This document shows positions 48,725 through 56,552 of a DNA stretch of 64,000 nt, in pieces. The DNA lies in assembly GCF_024357955.1 (NCBI RefSeq), contig NZ_JANEYT010000005.1, forward strand, positions 62,001-126,000. Direction: 5' to 3'. Within the stretch, counting starts at the first letter, position 1. Every line of letters starts with the position of its first letter. This DNA comes from Photobacterium pectinilyticum (GTDB taxonomy: Bacteria > Pseudomonadota > Gammaproteobacteria > Enterobacterales > Vibrionaceae). The notes under the pieces are model-generated. The model was given only the letters and a program-made list of their open reading frames with translations. It did not search any database and was not told the origin of the DNA. The position numbers and the translations under genes are program-made.

Positions 48725-49990
48725 TTAAACGAAGAAACCGAAAACACCGAAGATGAGGGTAGAGACGACGGCAATCATCAGGCCGACAGCTGACTCGTAA
48801 GGGATCAGCTTGAGGCGCTCTTTGATATCCATATGAACGGCGCCACCTGTGGCATGGAAGAAGCTGCCGTGTGGCATGTGATCCATAACAGTGGCGCCAG
48901 CGTGGATCATCGCGGCACCAGCCAGCGCAGGTACGCCCAGCTCAAGGATGGTGTGGCTAAATACGCTAGAGGCAACCGCCGTACCGGCAGTAGTGGAAGC
49001 CGTTGCCAGTGCCATCATCGAGCCTGAAATAGGTGCGAGCAGATAAGACGGCAGCCCAGAGGCTGTGAGTAGATCAATCAGACCGTCTTTCAGGCCAGAG
49101 TTGGCAATGATGCCTGCCAGAGTACCGGTACCCAGAAGCATAACGGCAACCGGTGCCATACGGGTCAGGCCGGACACGGCAAAGTGGTTGGTATCACGGA
49201 AGCGGCCCATGATCACTGCACCGGCCAAGCCACCTAGCGGCAGGGCGATCAGTGGGTCAACATTGATCCCGGCAATCGGGCGCAGCGCCAATAGGGCGAT
49301 AGCGATAAGTGGCGCGACAATGGCTGCTCCGAATTTCGGTAGGCGACTATGGTCGACGGCGACAACTTCGTGCTCGGCGACTTTGCTGCCACGGTTAACC
49401 AGTTTTTTTGCAATGAAGTAAGCGAACGCCATACCGCACAGGCCAGGGATCACGCCAGCTGCCATTACTGACGTTAGCGGGACATTGAAGGCATCGGCCG
49501 CGGCAATCGCATTGGGGTTGGGTGACATGATGTTACCGGCTTTACCGCCACCGACCATGGCCAGCAAGATAGCCATTTTCGACAGATCGGCACGGCGTGC
49601 AATCGCCAGTGCGATTGGGGCCACAGTGATAACCGCGACGTCAACGAATACGCCGACGGCGGTCAGGATCATCGTAGCGACGGCCAGTGCCAGCAGGGCA
49701 CGGGTCTCGCCGACTTTCTTGACGATGGTTTCAGCGATAGAAGTCGCTGCACCAGACTCAATTAACACACCGGCAAGGACACCGGCAGCTAAGATTCGCA
49801 GTACTGCGGTAACAATGCCCTGGGCACCGCCGATCATCAGGTTAACAGTATCGGTCAGTGACACACCACCGATAATACCACCGACGAGGGCACCGATGAT
49901 CATGCCGTAGGCGGGTGGGACTTTTTTCAGGATCAGGCTAATGGCCACTACCAGTGCTGCCAGAGCACCCAGTGTTGATACTTCTACCAT
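48725..49990 (-). CDS. GntP-family permease, probable glycerate transporter
   Basis: This 421 aa membrane protein of the gluconate:H+ symporter (GntP) family has about twelve hydrophobic segments and family motifs such as GGGKAGNIMSPNPNAIAAADAF and the late TASTTAGTAVASSVF region. Substrate is inferred from the adjacent glycerate kinase; gluconate or another sugar acid cannot be excluded from sequence alone. Its own promoter probably lies in the 159-bp gap after cdaR. Confidence 0.87.
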   Translation of the reverse strand: MVEVSTLGALAALVVAISLILKKVPPAYGMIIGALVGGIIGGVSLTDTVNLMIGGAQGIVTAVLRILAAGVLAGVLIESGAATSIAETIVKKVGETRALLALAVATMILTAVGVFVDVAVITVAPIALAIARRADLSKMAILLAMVGGGKAGNIMSPNPNAIAAADAFNVPLTSVMAAGVIPGLCGMAFAYFIAKKLVNRGSKVAEHEVVAVDHSRLPKFGAAIVAPLIAIALLALRPIAGINVDPLIALPLGGLAGAVIMGRFRDTNHFAVSGLTRMAPVAVMLLGTGTLAGIIANSGLKDGLIDLLTASGLPSYLLAPISGSMMALATASTTAGTAVASSVFSHTILELGVPALAGAAMIHAGATVMDHMPHGSFFHATGGAVHMDIKERLKLIPYESAVGLMIAVVSTLIFGVFGFFV

Positions 49991-50117
49991 GTTCTATTCC
50001 ACGTCAAAATTAAAAAAGAAAAAAAGAAAATTCCTAACTGCGGTGGAATGTACTCGGGCAAGCGGCTTTTGGCTTTAGGCGAGATGACGAAAAATCATCA
50101 CCTCAGGTTTGATTTTT

Positions 50118-50131
50118 TGTGCGGTTGCACA
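50118..50131. promoter_or_regulatory. Palindrome in the gntP-type permease promoter region
   Basis: TGTGC-GGTT-GCACA, 128 bp upstream of the permease start; a second inverted repeat GATGAC...TCATC is at about 50083-50099. Either could be an operator for CdaR, whose gene ends 19 bp away. This is inference from position only. Confidence 0.35.
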
Positions 50132-50149
50132 GTTTGGTGGTTTTTTAAA

Positions 50150-51286
50150 CTAGCATGAAAGGGCGAGATACAACCGGGTTTTGTCAGGTAAGCTATTGAA
50201 ATTTATCTTTGTTATCTTCTCGATACGATCAATCCGGTAACGCAGGGTATTGCGGTGAATATGGAGCATTTCGCATGTTTGAGCTAAATCACAATTCTGA
50301 GCAAAAAATACCTTAAGGGTCTTGAACAGGGTCCCTTTAGGATCATTAGCCTTGAGATCGTCGAGTGGTTTGACCAATTGCTCGTAGCGCCAAGGGTCGT
50401 CTTTGAGCCCGCTGAGGAGTACAGGCAGCAGGTGATCTTGGTAGAACAAGACATCCCCGCCGTTTTTACCGGCGTTGAGGGTTGCCTGGGCCGTTTGGAA
50501 CGAGCGTGATAACCCCGGTAGACCGGGAAAGTAGTCACCAAGGGCGATCTGGATTGAGAAGTGGCTTTCCTTGGCAACCCGGCGCATCAGCTTGTTGATC
50601 CGTTTTTCCTCGATATCCCGTGACCATCCCGCATCTTCTAGGGTGATGGGTTTTAGCACCACTATCTCATTGAGCGACACCGAATGGATTCCGACCAGGT
50701 TGTCGCGCTCAGGGTATTCGAGTAGATGCACCATTTTTTGCAGGTGTTCGAGTGATAGTGACTCGCCTTCTGCAGGGAGTACCTTGACCAAGGCGGCTAT
50801 GCGCGGTTGGGCCAGATCCAGATCGAGCTTCTGGGCAATGGAGAGCAGTTGGGTATCATTGAGCTCGGTGCCTTTGATCAGCTGCAATACCAACTCTTCG
50901 CGGTGACGTTTGTTCCACTGCACCTGAGACATCAAGGCTTCTTGTTCGACGATCAGCTCGGCAGTCATTTTGACCAGTTCGCCATAGTTACGCACTTGAT
51001 CTGGCGTGCCGGAAACCCCTACCACACCTATAATTTGGTCGCGGAAGACGATAGGCAGGTTAATACCGGGCTTTACCCCTTTGAGTTGCAGTGCGGTACC
51101 GGGATCAATTTCGACTACCCGGTTGTCAGTGATAGCGAGTACAGCACCTTCATGGCGCTGGTTGAGGCGACTGGGATCGCCAGAGCCAATGATCCGGCCA
51201 TATTCGTCCATCACATTGACCGAATAATGGATGATTTTCATCGTCCGCTCGACGATTTGTCGGGCAATGGTCGCATTGAGTTGCAT
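50150..51286 (-). CDS. cdaR: Sugar-diacid/glycerate-responsive transcriptional regulator CdaR
   Basis: CdaR (SdaR) activates glucarate, galactarate and glycerate genes in E. coli. The 378 aa protein has the N-terminal diacid-recognition domain (about 1-135: ARQIVERTMKIIHYSVNVMD, GVVGVSGTPDQVRNYGELV), a GGDEF-like middle and a C-terminal PucR-type helix-turn-helix (CEMLHIHRNTLRYRIDRIEKI). It is upstream of the permease and kinase on the same strand and is their likely regulator. Confidence 0.92.
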   Translation of the reverse strand: MQLNATIARQIVERTMKIIHYSVNVMDEYGRIIGSGDPSRLNQRHEGAVLAITDNRVVEIDPGTALQLKGVKPGINLPIVFRDQIIGVVGVSGTPDQVRNYGELVKMTAELIVEQEALMSQVQWNKRHREELVLQLIKGTELNDTQLLSIAQKLDLDLAQPRIAALVKVLPAEGESLSLEHLQKMVHLLEYPERDNLVGIHSVSLNEIVVLKPITLEDAGWSRDIEEKRINKLMRRVAKESHFSIQIALGDYFPGLPGLSRSFQTAQATLNAGKNGGDVLFYQDHLLPVLLSGLKDDPWRYEQLVKPLDDLKANDPKGTLFKTLKVFFAQNCDLAQTCEMLHIHRNTLRYRIDRIEKITKINFNSLPDKTRLYLALSC

Positions 51287-51404
51287 TTTTGTGTCAGATC
51301 CTGAAAATGTGCGCTCTTGCGCGAAGAGGCGGGTTTATTACCCTGCTTCAGTCGAGTTTACCATCATTGCACTTTAGATCACTGACATCACACAGAGGAT
51401 AGCT

Positions 51405-51773
51405 ATGGATTACGATTTTAAAAAGAATACCCTGGACGGTAGCTATCATGCGGTTTTCTCTATGGGGCATGAAGCTCTTGGGCGCTGGCTGTTGGAAGAG
51501 ATCGGCAAGGACTTTGACAAGATGGACACCGTGATGTCCCAGCTTGGTGCACTGAAAAACAGCACTCAGGAATGGCGCATTATTGGCGATGAGTTAACCC
51601 TGACTTTGCAGGACAATGAGGCTGTGGTTCAAGCTAATTACTTGTTTTCAGAAGATGATGCGGAGCTGGAAGACAACATGGACTTTTATGATGAAGAGGC
51701 TGTGGCGGTATGCGGTTTTGAGGACTTTGCACAGGTTTTGACGGCATGGCGCGGATTCGTTACCCGTTTTTGA
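51405..51773 (+). CDS. yacL: UPF0231 family protein YacL
   Basis: YacL is a small acidic protein of unknown function that is found next to acnB in many gammaproteobacteria. The 122 aa show the family's MDYDF start, [11 protein letters not shown], and a C-terminal [21 protein letters not shown]. The ribosome-binding site AGAGGA precedes the ATG. Here it is separated from acnB by doxX and the glycerate operon. Confidence 0.92.
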   Translation: MDYDFKKNTLDGSYHAVFSMGHEALGRWLLEEIGKDFDKMDTVMSQLGALKNSTQEWRIIGDELTLTLQDNEAVVQANYLFSEDDAELEDNMDFYDEEAVAVCGFEDFAQVLTAWRGFVTRF

Positions 51774-51815
51774 GTCAACCAGCTTGGCTGAGGGGCTTAT
51801 TGCTTCATTTCGGTG

Positions 51816-51848
51816 AAAAGGCTGCACTATTACGGTGCGGCCTTTTTT
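51816..51848 (+). terminator. yacL terminator, overlapping a putative NtrC site
   Basis: AAAAGGCTGCAC (51816-51827) pairs with GTGCGGCCTTTT (51835-51846) with one G-U, followed by a T-run. The inner stem is the NtrC-like sequence listed next. Confidence 0.9.
51823..51839. promoter_or_regulatory. Putative NtrC (GlnG) binding site upstream of glnK
   Basis: TGCACTA-TTA-CGGTGCG matches 11 of 14 positions of the NtrC consensus TGCACCA-N3-TGGTGCA. It is centred about 96 bp before the predicted sigma54 start of glnK, a usual enhancer distance. Confidence 0.6.
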
Positions 51849-51901
51849 GTATCAAAGTCACACTATTATATAAGCTGTTGAAAATAAAGAGTTAAAAAAG
51901 T

Positions 51902-51916
51902 TGGCACGTTGCTTGT
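51902..51916 (+). promoter_or_regulatory. Sigma54-like promoter of glnK-amtB
   Basis: TGGCACG (51902-51908), N4, TTGT (51913-51916). The -24 element is perfect; the -12 is GT in place of the consensus GC. Transcription would start near 51927. glnK-amtB operons are classically NtrC/sigma54 dependent. Confidence 0.65.
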
Positions 51917-51965
51917 TTATTATTGAACTGTGATTGAGAAGGAATTCCGTTTTGAGGAGCAGGCA

Positions 51966-52304
51966 ATGAAAGTGATCAACGCAATAATCAAACCATTTAA
52001 GTTGGACGATGTACGTGAAGCGCTAGCGGATGTTGGGGTTGAGGGAATGACGGTTTCTGAGGTGAAGGGATTCGGTCGCCAGAAAGGCCACACCGAGTTG
52101 TACCGTGGGGCAGAGTACCAAGTGGACTTCCTACCAAAAGTTAAGCTGGAAATTGCGACTCAGGCAGAAAATCTAGAGGCTATTATCGATGCCATTTCAA
52201 AGGCAGCCCAGACCGGCAAGATTGGTGATGGAAAGATTTTTGTTTACGACCTAGACCATGCAGTACGTATTCGTACCGGTGAAACGGATTTAGAAGCTTT
52301 ATAA
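51966..52304 (+). CDS. glnK: Nitrogen regulatory P-II protein GlnK
   Basis: GlnK senses 2-oxoglutarate, ATP/ADP and uridylylation state, and blocks AmtB when nitrogen is plentiful. The ATG at 51966, with GAGGAG upstream, gives the family length of 112 aa. An upstream in-frame start at 51930 adds 12 residues but lies almost at the predicted transcription start, so it is rejected. The T-loop has the uridylylation site Tyr51 (TELYRGAEYQVDFLPK). Linkage to amtB and a sigma54 promoter favour GlnK over GlnB. Confidence 0.95.
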   Translation: MKVINAIIKPFKLDDVREALADVGVEGMTVSEVKGFGRQKGHTELYRGAEYQVDFLPKVKLEIATQAENLEAIIDAISKAAQTGKIGDGKIFVYDLDHAVRIRTGETDLEAL

Positions 52305-52329
52305 GAATTAAGCGTAGGGGACGAAGATT

Positions 52330-53559
52330 ATGGAACTAGCAACAACTGTAAGTGAACTGCGTTATGCACTCGACACTTTTTACTTCTTGATTTCTGGTGC
52401 GCTGGTCATGTGGATGGCTGCGGGCTTTGCCATGCTGGAAGCAGGTTTGGTGCGCTCTAAGAACACCACTGAAATTTTAACCAAAAACTTCTGCTTGTAT
52501 GCCATCGCTTGTACTATGTACCTGATTGTCGGTTACAACATTATGTATGTTGATAACGGCGAAGGGGGTTGGATCCCTTCCATTGGTGCCCTGATTGGTA
52601 CACAGGCTGAAGGGGCTGATCACTCACTGGAATCTGATTTCTTCTTCCAGGTGGTATTTGTGGCAACGGCGATGTCTGTTGTTTCCGGCGCAGTTGCCGA
52701 GCGTATGAAGCTGTGGTCATTCCTCATTTTCTCAGTCATTTTGACAGGCTTCATCTATCCGCTAGAAGGTTACTGGACCTGGGGCGGCGGCTTCCTGGCT
52801 GAAGCGGGCTTCAGCGACTTTGCTGGCTCAGGTATCGTCCACATGGCCGGTGCAGCAGCAGCTTTGTCGGGTGTCTTGCTACTGGGTGCTCGTAAGGGTA
52901 AATATGGCAAAAACGGCTCTATTCACCCAATCCCGGGCTCAAACATGCCGTTGGCTACTCTGGGTACCTTCATTCTGTGGCTGGGCTGGTTCGGCTTCAA
53001 CGGTGGTTCGCAGTTGATGGTGTCTGACTTTGAAAATGCTACGGCTGTTGGCCAGATCTTCCTGAACACCAACGCTGCCGCTGCCGCTGGCGCAATTGCT
53101 GCACTGGCTGTGTGTAAGACTACATGGGGCAAGGCTGACTTGACCATGATCCTCAACGGTGCACTGGCTGGTCTGGTCGCGATTACCGCCGACCCACTAT
53201 CTCCATCACCAATGGCTTCAGTTATTATCGGTGTGGTCGCAGGTGCGCTAGTGGTGTTTAGCATTATTGGCTTGGACAAGATCAAGATTGATGATCCAGT
53301 TGGTGCTATCTCGGTTCACGGTGTGTGTGGCTTCCTTGGTTTGATGGTTGTACCTTTCAGCAACGCTGATGCGACATTTGGTGCACAGCTGCTAGGGGCT
53401 GCAGTTATCTTTGGCTGGGTATTTGCTGCAAGCTTGGCGGTATGGGCAGTACTGAAGTACACCGTTGGTATCCGAGTGACCGAAGAAGAAGAGCTGGCGG
53501 GTATGGATCTTCACGATTGTGGTATCGATGCTTACCCAGAGTTTGTCAGTGTGAAATAA
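52330..53559 (+). CDS. amtB: Ammonium channel AmtB
   Basis: AmtB conducts ammonium/ammonia across the inner membrane. The 409 aa protein has about eleven transmembrane helices, the early AGFAMLEAGLVRSKN signature, and the twin pore histidines in SGIVHMAGA and SVHGVCGFLG. The N-terminus has no clear cleavable signal peptide, unlike E. coli AmtB. It follows glnK by 25 nt and is followed by a terminator. Confidence 0.96.
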   Translation: MELATTVSELRYALDTFYFLISGALVMWMAAGFAMLEAGLVRSKNTTEILTKNFCLYAIACTMYLIVGYNIMYVDNGEGGWIPSIGALIGTQAEGADHSLESDFFFQVVFVATAMSVVSGAVAERMKLWSFLIFSVILTGFIYPLEGYWTWGGGFLAEAGFSDFAGSGIVHMAGAAAALSGVLLLGARKGKYGKNGSIHPIPGSNMPLATLGTFILWLGWFGFNGGSQLMVSDFENATAVGQIFLNTNAAAAAGAIAALAVCKTTWGKADLTMILNGALAGLVAITADPLSPSPMASVIIGVVAGALVVFSIIGLDKIKIDDPVGAISVHGVCGFLGLMVVPFSNADATFGAQLLGAAVIFGWVFAASLAVWAVLKYTVGIRVTEEEELAGMDLHDCGIDAYPEFVSVK

Positions 53560-53587
53560 GTAACATATATTTAGTTCACAACTTTAA

Positions 53588-53617
53588 GAAAACGCTGTCA
53601 ATTGGCAGCGTTTTTTT
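53588..53617 (+). terminator. amtB terminator
   Basis: AAAACGCTG...GCAGCGTTTTTTT, an intrinsic hairpin with a T-run 29 bp after amtB. Confidence 0.9.
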
Positions 53618-53638
53618 GTTTGTTAATGTCACAAGCCA

Positions 53639-53666
53639 TTGCTTTAAAAGTAGGCTACATTATAAT
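53639..53666 (+). promoter_or_regulatory. fbpA promoter
   Basis: TTGCTT (53639-53644), 16 bp, perfect TATAAT (53661-53666). A Fur box begins 9 bp downstream, across the start site. Confidence 0.65.
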
Positions 53667-53674
53667 TACATCTC

Positions 53675-53693
53675 ATTGAGAAGTATTATCATT
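53675..53693. promoter_or_regulatory. Fur box controlling fbpABC
   Basis: The core TGAGAAG-T-ATTATCA (53677-53691) matches 12 of 14 positions of the 7-1-7 Fur consensus TGATAAT-N-ATTATCA. Its place at the transcription start predicts repression under iron-replete conditions. Confidence 0.8.
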
Positions 53694-53726
53694 ACATTTT
53701 GCGTTTACTTTAAGGGAAGGATCACA

Positions 53727-54740
53727 ATGAAAAAGCTGTTGGCATCGGCAATTCTATTGGGCTTAGCGGCTCCACAAGCGGCTATCGCAGCGGAAGAAGT
53801 CAATGTTTACTCTTACCGCCAGCCATTCTTGGTCGAGCCTATGTTCAAAGAGTTTACGGCTGAAACCGGTATTAAAGTAAACGTGAAGTTTGCAAAAGAA
53901 GGTTTGGCGGAAAAGCTACAGCAAGAAGGCCAGTACAGTCCTGCCGATGTGGTTTTGACAACAGACATTAGCCGCCTGGTAGAGCTTTCTGACAAAGAGC
54001 TTGTACAAGCTGTTGACAGCAAAGTGATTGATGCCAATGTCCCTGCACACTTCCGCGACAACGAAGACGAGTGGTTTGCCCTGACGCTACGTACCCGTAA
54101 CGTGTACTCATCGCGTGATCGTGTTGGCCGCCTGCCTGCGGACTTTGATTATACCGACCTTGCCAACCCTGAGTGGAAAGGCAAAATCTGTACTCGTTCA
54201 GGTAAGCACCCGTACAACATTTCTTTAGTTTCTTCGATGGTTGCTCACTACGGTGAAGCAGAAACCAAAGCGTGGCTAGAAGGCTTTAAAGCAAACCTAG
54301 CTCGTAAGCCACAGGGTAATGACCGTGCACAAGTTAAAGCGGTGAAAGAGGGTCTGTGTGATCTGGCGGTCGGTAACAGCTACTACCTGGGTAAGATGGT
54401 TAACGACGAGAAGCAGAAGTCTTGGGCTGAAGCGGTATACATCAACTTCCCTGGCCAGAAAAGCAATGGGACCCACGTAAACGTAAGCGGCATGGCCATG
54501 GCGAAATACGCGCCTAACCAGGAAAATGCCCAGAAACTGATGGAATTCCTGACTGGTGACAAAGCACAGCAGATGTACGCGGAAGTCAACTATGAATACC
54601 CGGTGAAAGAAGGCGTAAACCGTTCGGAGCTGGTGGCATCTTGGGGTGACTTCAACGCTGATGATGTCTCACTAGACAAAGTTGCGGAGTACCACAGCAC
54701 AGCAATCAAACTGCTAGACGAAGTGAAGTTTGATCTGTAA
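53727..54740 (+). CDS. fbpA: Periplasmic ferric iron-binding protein FbpA (ABC importer)
   Basis: FbpA captures Fe3+ in the periplasm for the FbpBC importer. The ATG at 53727 with a GGAAGG ribosome-binding site gives 337 aa starting with a clear signal peptide (MKKLLASAILLGLAAPQAAIA, cleavage before AEEVNV). The class 1 iron-binding fold features VYSYRQPFL, DVVLTTDISRL, VGNSYYLGKM and NYEYPV; tyrosines in the last two are likely iron ligands. A long upstream open extension to 53442 overlaps amtB and is not used. Confidence 0.93.
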   Translation: MKKLLASAILLGLAAPQAAIAAEEVNVYSYRQPFLVEPMFKEFTAETGIKVNVKFAKEGLAEKLQQEGQYSPADVVLTTDISRLVELSDKELVQAVDSKVIDANVPAHFRDNEDEWFALTLRTRNVYSSRDRVGRLPADFDYTDLANPEWKGKICTRSGKHPYNISLVSSMVAHYGEAETKAWLEGFKANLARKPQGNDRAQVKAVKEGLCDLAVGNSYYLGKMVNDEKQKSWAEAVYINFPGQKSNGTHVNVSGMAMAKYAPNQENAQKLMEFLTGDKAQQMYAEVNYEYPVKEGVNRSELVASWGDFNADDVSLDKVAEYHSTAIKLLDEVKFDL

Positions 54741-54754
54741 TTGGTTACAAAAAG

Positions 54755-54771
54755 TGGGGCGTAATGCCCCA
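54755..54771 (+). terminator. Attenuating hairpin between fbpA and fbpB
   Basis: TGGGGC-GTAAT-GCCCCA followed by TTTATT. It is a weak terminator, suited to keep binding-protein mRNA in excess over permease mRNA. Confidence 0.6.
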
Positions 54772-54923
54772 TTTATTGCGTAAGGCTAAGTACTTTTTCC
54801 AATGAGTTGTGGTAGTTTTTCCCTTCCTGTAGCAAGGTTTTCCCCCTGTGTCGGGAAGGCTTACTGAAGGTCGTATTATTCGGTGCCACATCTTGATTGC
54901 AAAAGGTACTTAAGTAGTAAGCA

Positions 54924-56552
54924 ATGAAAGAAAAATATCTCTTTTGGCGAACCAGCGGCTGGGGCTTTTCCCTGCTGCTGGTTTTGCCTATTCTGGCCAT
55001 TTTTTACACCGCCCTCGGTGAGACTGATGACGTCTTTTCCCACTTGATGGGAACTGTGATGCCGACCTATGCCGCCAATACTTTCTGGTTGGTCACAGGT
55101 ACGATGTTATTGGCACTGCTATTCGGTTTACCGTCAGCCTGGATCATGGCGATGTGCCGACTCCCTGGTGAGAAGGTGCTGCAGTGGTCATTGGTACTGC
55201 CGCTCGCCATGCCGGGGTATATCATCGGTTATATCTATACCGACTGGTTCGATTTTGCCGGCCCTGTTCAGATCTTGCTGCGCGATATCTTTGGCTGGCA
55301 AACCATTCATGATTACTGGTTCCCGAATATCCGCTCGCTCGGTGGCGCATGCTTGGTATTGGCACTGGTGCTCTATCCTTATATTTACTTGCTGGCCCGT
55401 GCTGCCTTCATGGAGCAAAGTACTAGCTTGCTGCAATCGGCTCGCCTGCTTAAATGTAGTCCGTGGGACAGTTTCCGCCGCATCTCTTTGCCGTTGGCCC
55501 GCCCATCGATAGCGGTTGGTTTGTCGCTGGTTGCAATGGAAACGCTGGGGGATTTCGGTACCGTTAGCTATTTCGCTGTCAACACCCTGACTACGGCGGT
55601 TTATGATACGTGGCTTGGCTACTCGAACCTCAATGCTGCGGCAAAAATCTCGGCGATTATGCTGCTGGTGATTTTTGTTTTGATCAGCGCGGAGCGTTTC
55701 AGCCGCCGTAAGCAGAAAATGTTCCAGCAGGAATTCGAACATGGCGATGATATTCGCTATCCCCTTTCTGGCTGGAAAAAGTGGGCGGCGCTGAGCTGGT
55801 GTTGGGGCTTGATTGGTTTTGCCTTCCTAATGCCGCTGATGCAGCTGAGTTACTATGCTTGGCATTACTTTGGTGACAGCTGGACTAGCCAGTTCCAGCA
55901 GTACAGTATCAATAGCTTGAAAGTGTCTCTTATTGTCGCTGTTCTGGCCGTAGCCCTGGCGCTAATTGTAAACTTTTATCGCCGTCTGGATGGTCGAGGT
56001 ATTACTGTTGTGCCGACCCGTATTTCCTCACTGGGCTATGCAGTACCGGGTACGGTGCTGGCTATTGGGGTGATGATCCCGTTGACCAGCGCTGATCATC
56101 TTCTCAATGATTTTACTATTGCCAATGGACTTGGTCGCCCAGGGCTGATTTTTTCCGGCACCATGTTTGCCATTGTCTTTGCTTTTGTGGTGCGCTTTGC
56201 TGCTGTGGCTGTTGGTAGTATTGAAAGCAGTCTGGCCAAGATCCCGCCTTCTCTCGATATGGCCTCCAAGACCATGGGGTATGCCTCAATGGCGATGCTG
56301 CGCCGGGTTCATTTGCCATTGATCCGCCGTGGTTGCCTGATTGCGGGGTTGTTGGTGTTCATTGAGTCGATGAAAGAACTTAATGCGGCGCTATTGTTAC
56401 GCCCGTTTAACTTCGAGACCTTGGCAACCTATGTTTATAATTTCGCATCTGATGAGCAGCTTGAACTGGCTGCCTTGCCGGCGATCCTACTGGTCATTGT
56501 TGGCTTGATCCCACTGGTGATGGTTAACCGTTCTTTGGAGCAGAAACACTGA
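54924..56552 (+). CDS. fbpB: Ferric iron ABC transporter permease FbpB
   Basis: This is a 542 aa permease with twelve predicted helices in two homologous halves, each carrying the EAA loop next to the ATPase contact (first half near residue 175-195, LLQSARLLKCSPWDSF; second near 440-460, PPSLDMASKTMG). The fused two-half form is usual for iron-type importers. It follows fbpA by 183 bp, with a weak hairpin between, and shares one base with fbpC. Confidence 0.94.
   Translation: MKEKYLFWRTSGWGFSLLLVLPILAIFYTALGETDDVFSHLMGTVMPTYAANTFWLVTGTMLLALLFGLPSAWIMAMCRLPGEKVLQWSLVLPLAMPGYIIGYIYTDWFDFAGPVQILLRDIFGWQTIHDYWFPNIRSLGGACLVLALVLYPYIYLLARAAFMEQSTSLLQSARLLKCSPWDSFRRISLPLARPSIAVGLSLVAMETLGDFGTVSYFAVNTLTTAVYDTWLGYSNLNAAAKISAIMLLVIFVLISAERFSRRKQKMFQQEFEHGDDIRYPLSGWKKWAALSWCWGLIGFAFLMPLMQLSYYAWHYFGDSWTSQFQQYSINSLKVSLIVAVLAVALALIVNFYRRLDGRGITVVPTRISSLGYAVPGTVLAIGVMIPLTSADHLLNDFTIANGLGRPGLIFSGTMFAIVFAFVVRFAAVAVGSIESSLAKIPPSLDMASKTMGYASMAMLRRVHLPLIRRGCLIAGLLVFIESMKELNAALLLRPFNFETLATYVYNFASDEQLELAALPAILLVIVGLIPLVMVNRSLEQKH

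Noticed and set aside
50807-51304. 165-codon plus-strand frame antisense to cdaR
   Set aside because: cdaR has clear domains and matching context; the antisense frame shows none.
53442-53726. 95-codon N-terminal extension of fbpA
   Set aside because: It overlaps amtB, its terminator and the Fur box. A signal peptide and ribosome-binding site mark the ATG at 53727.
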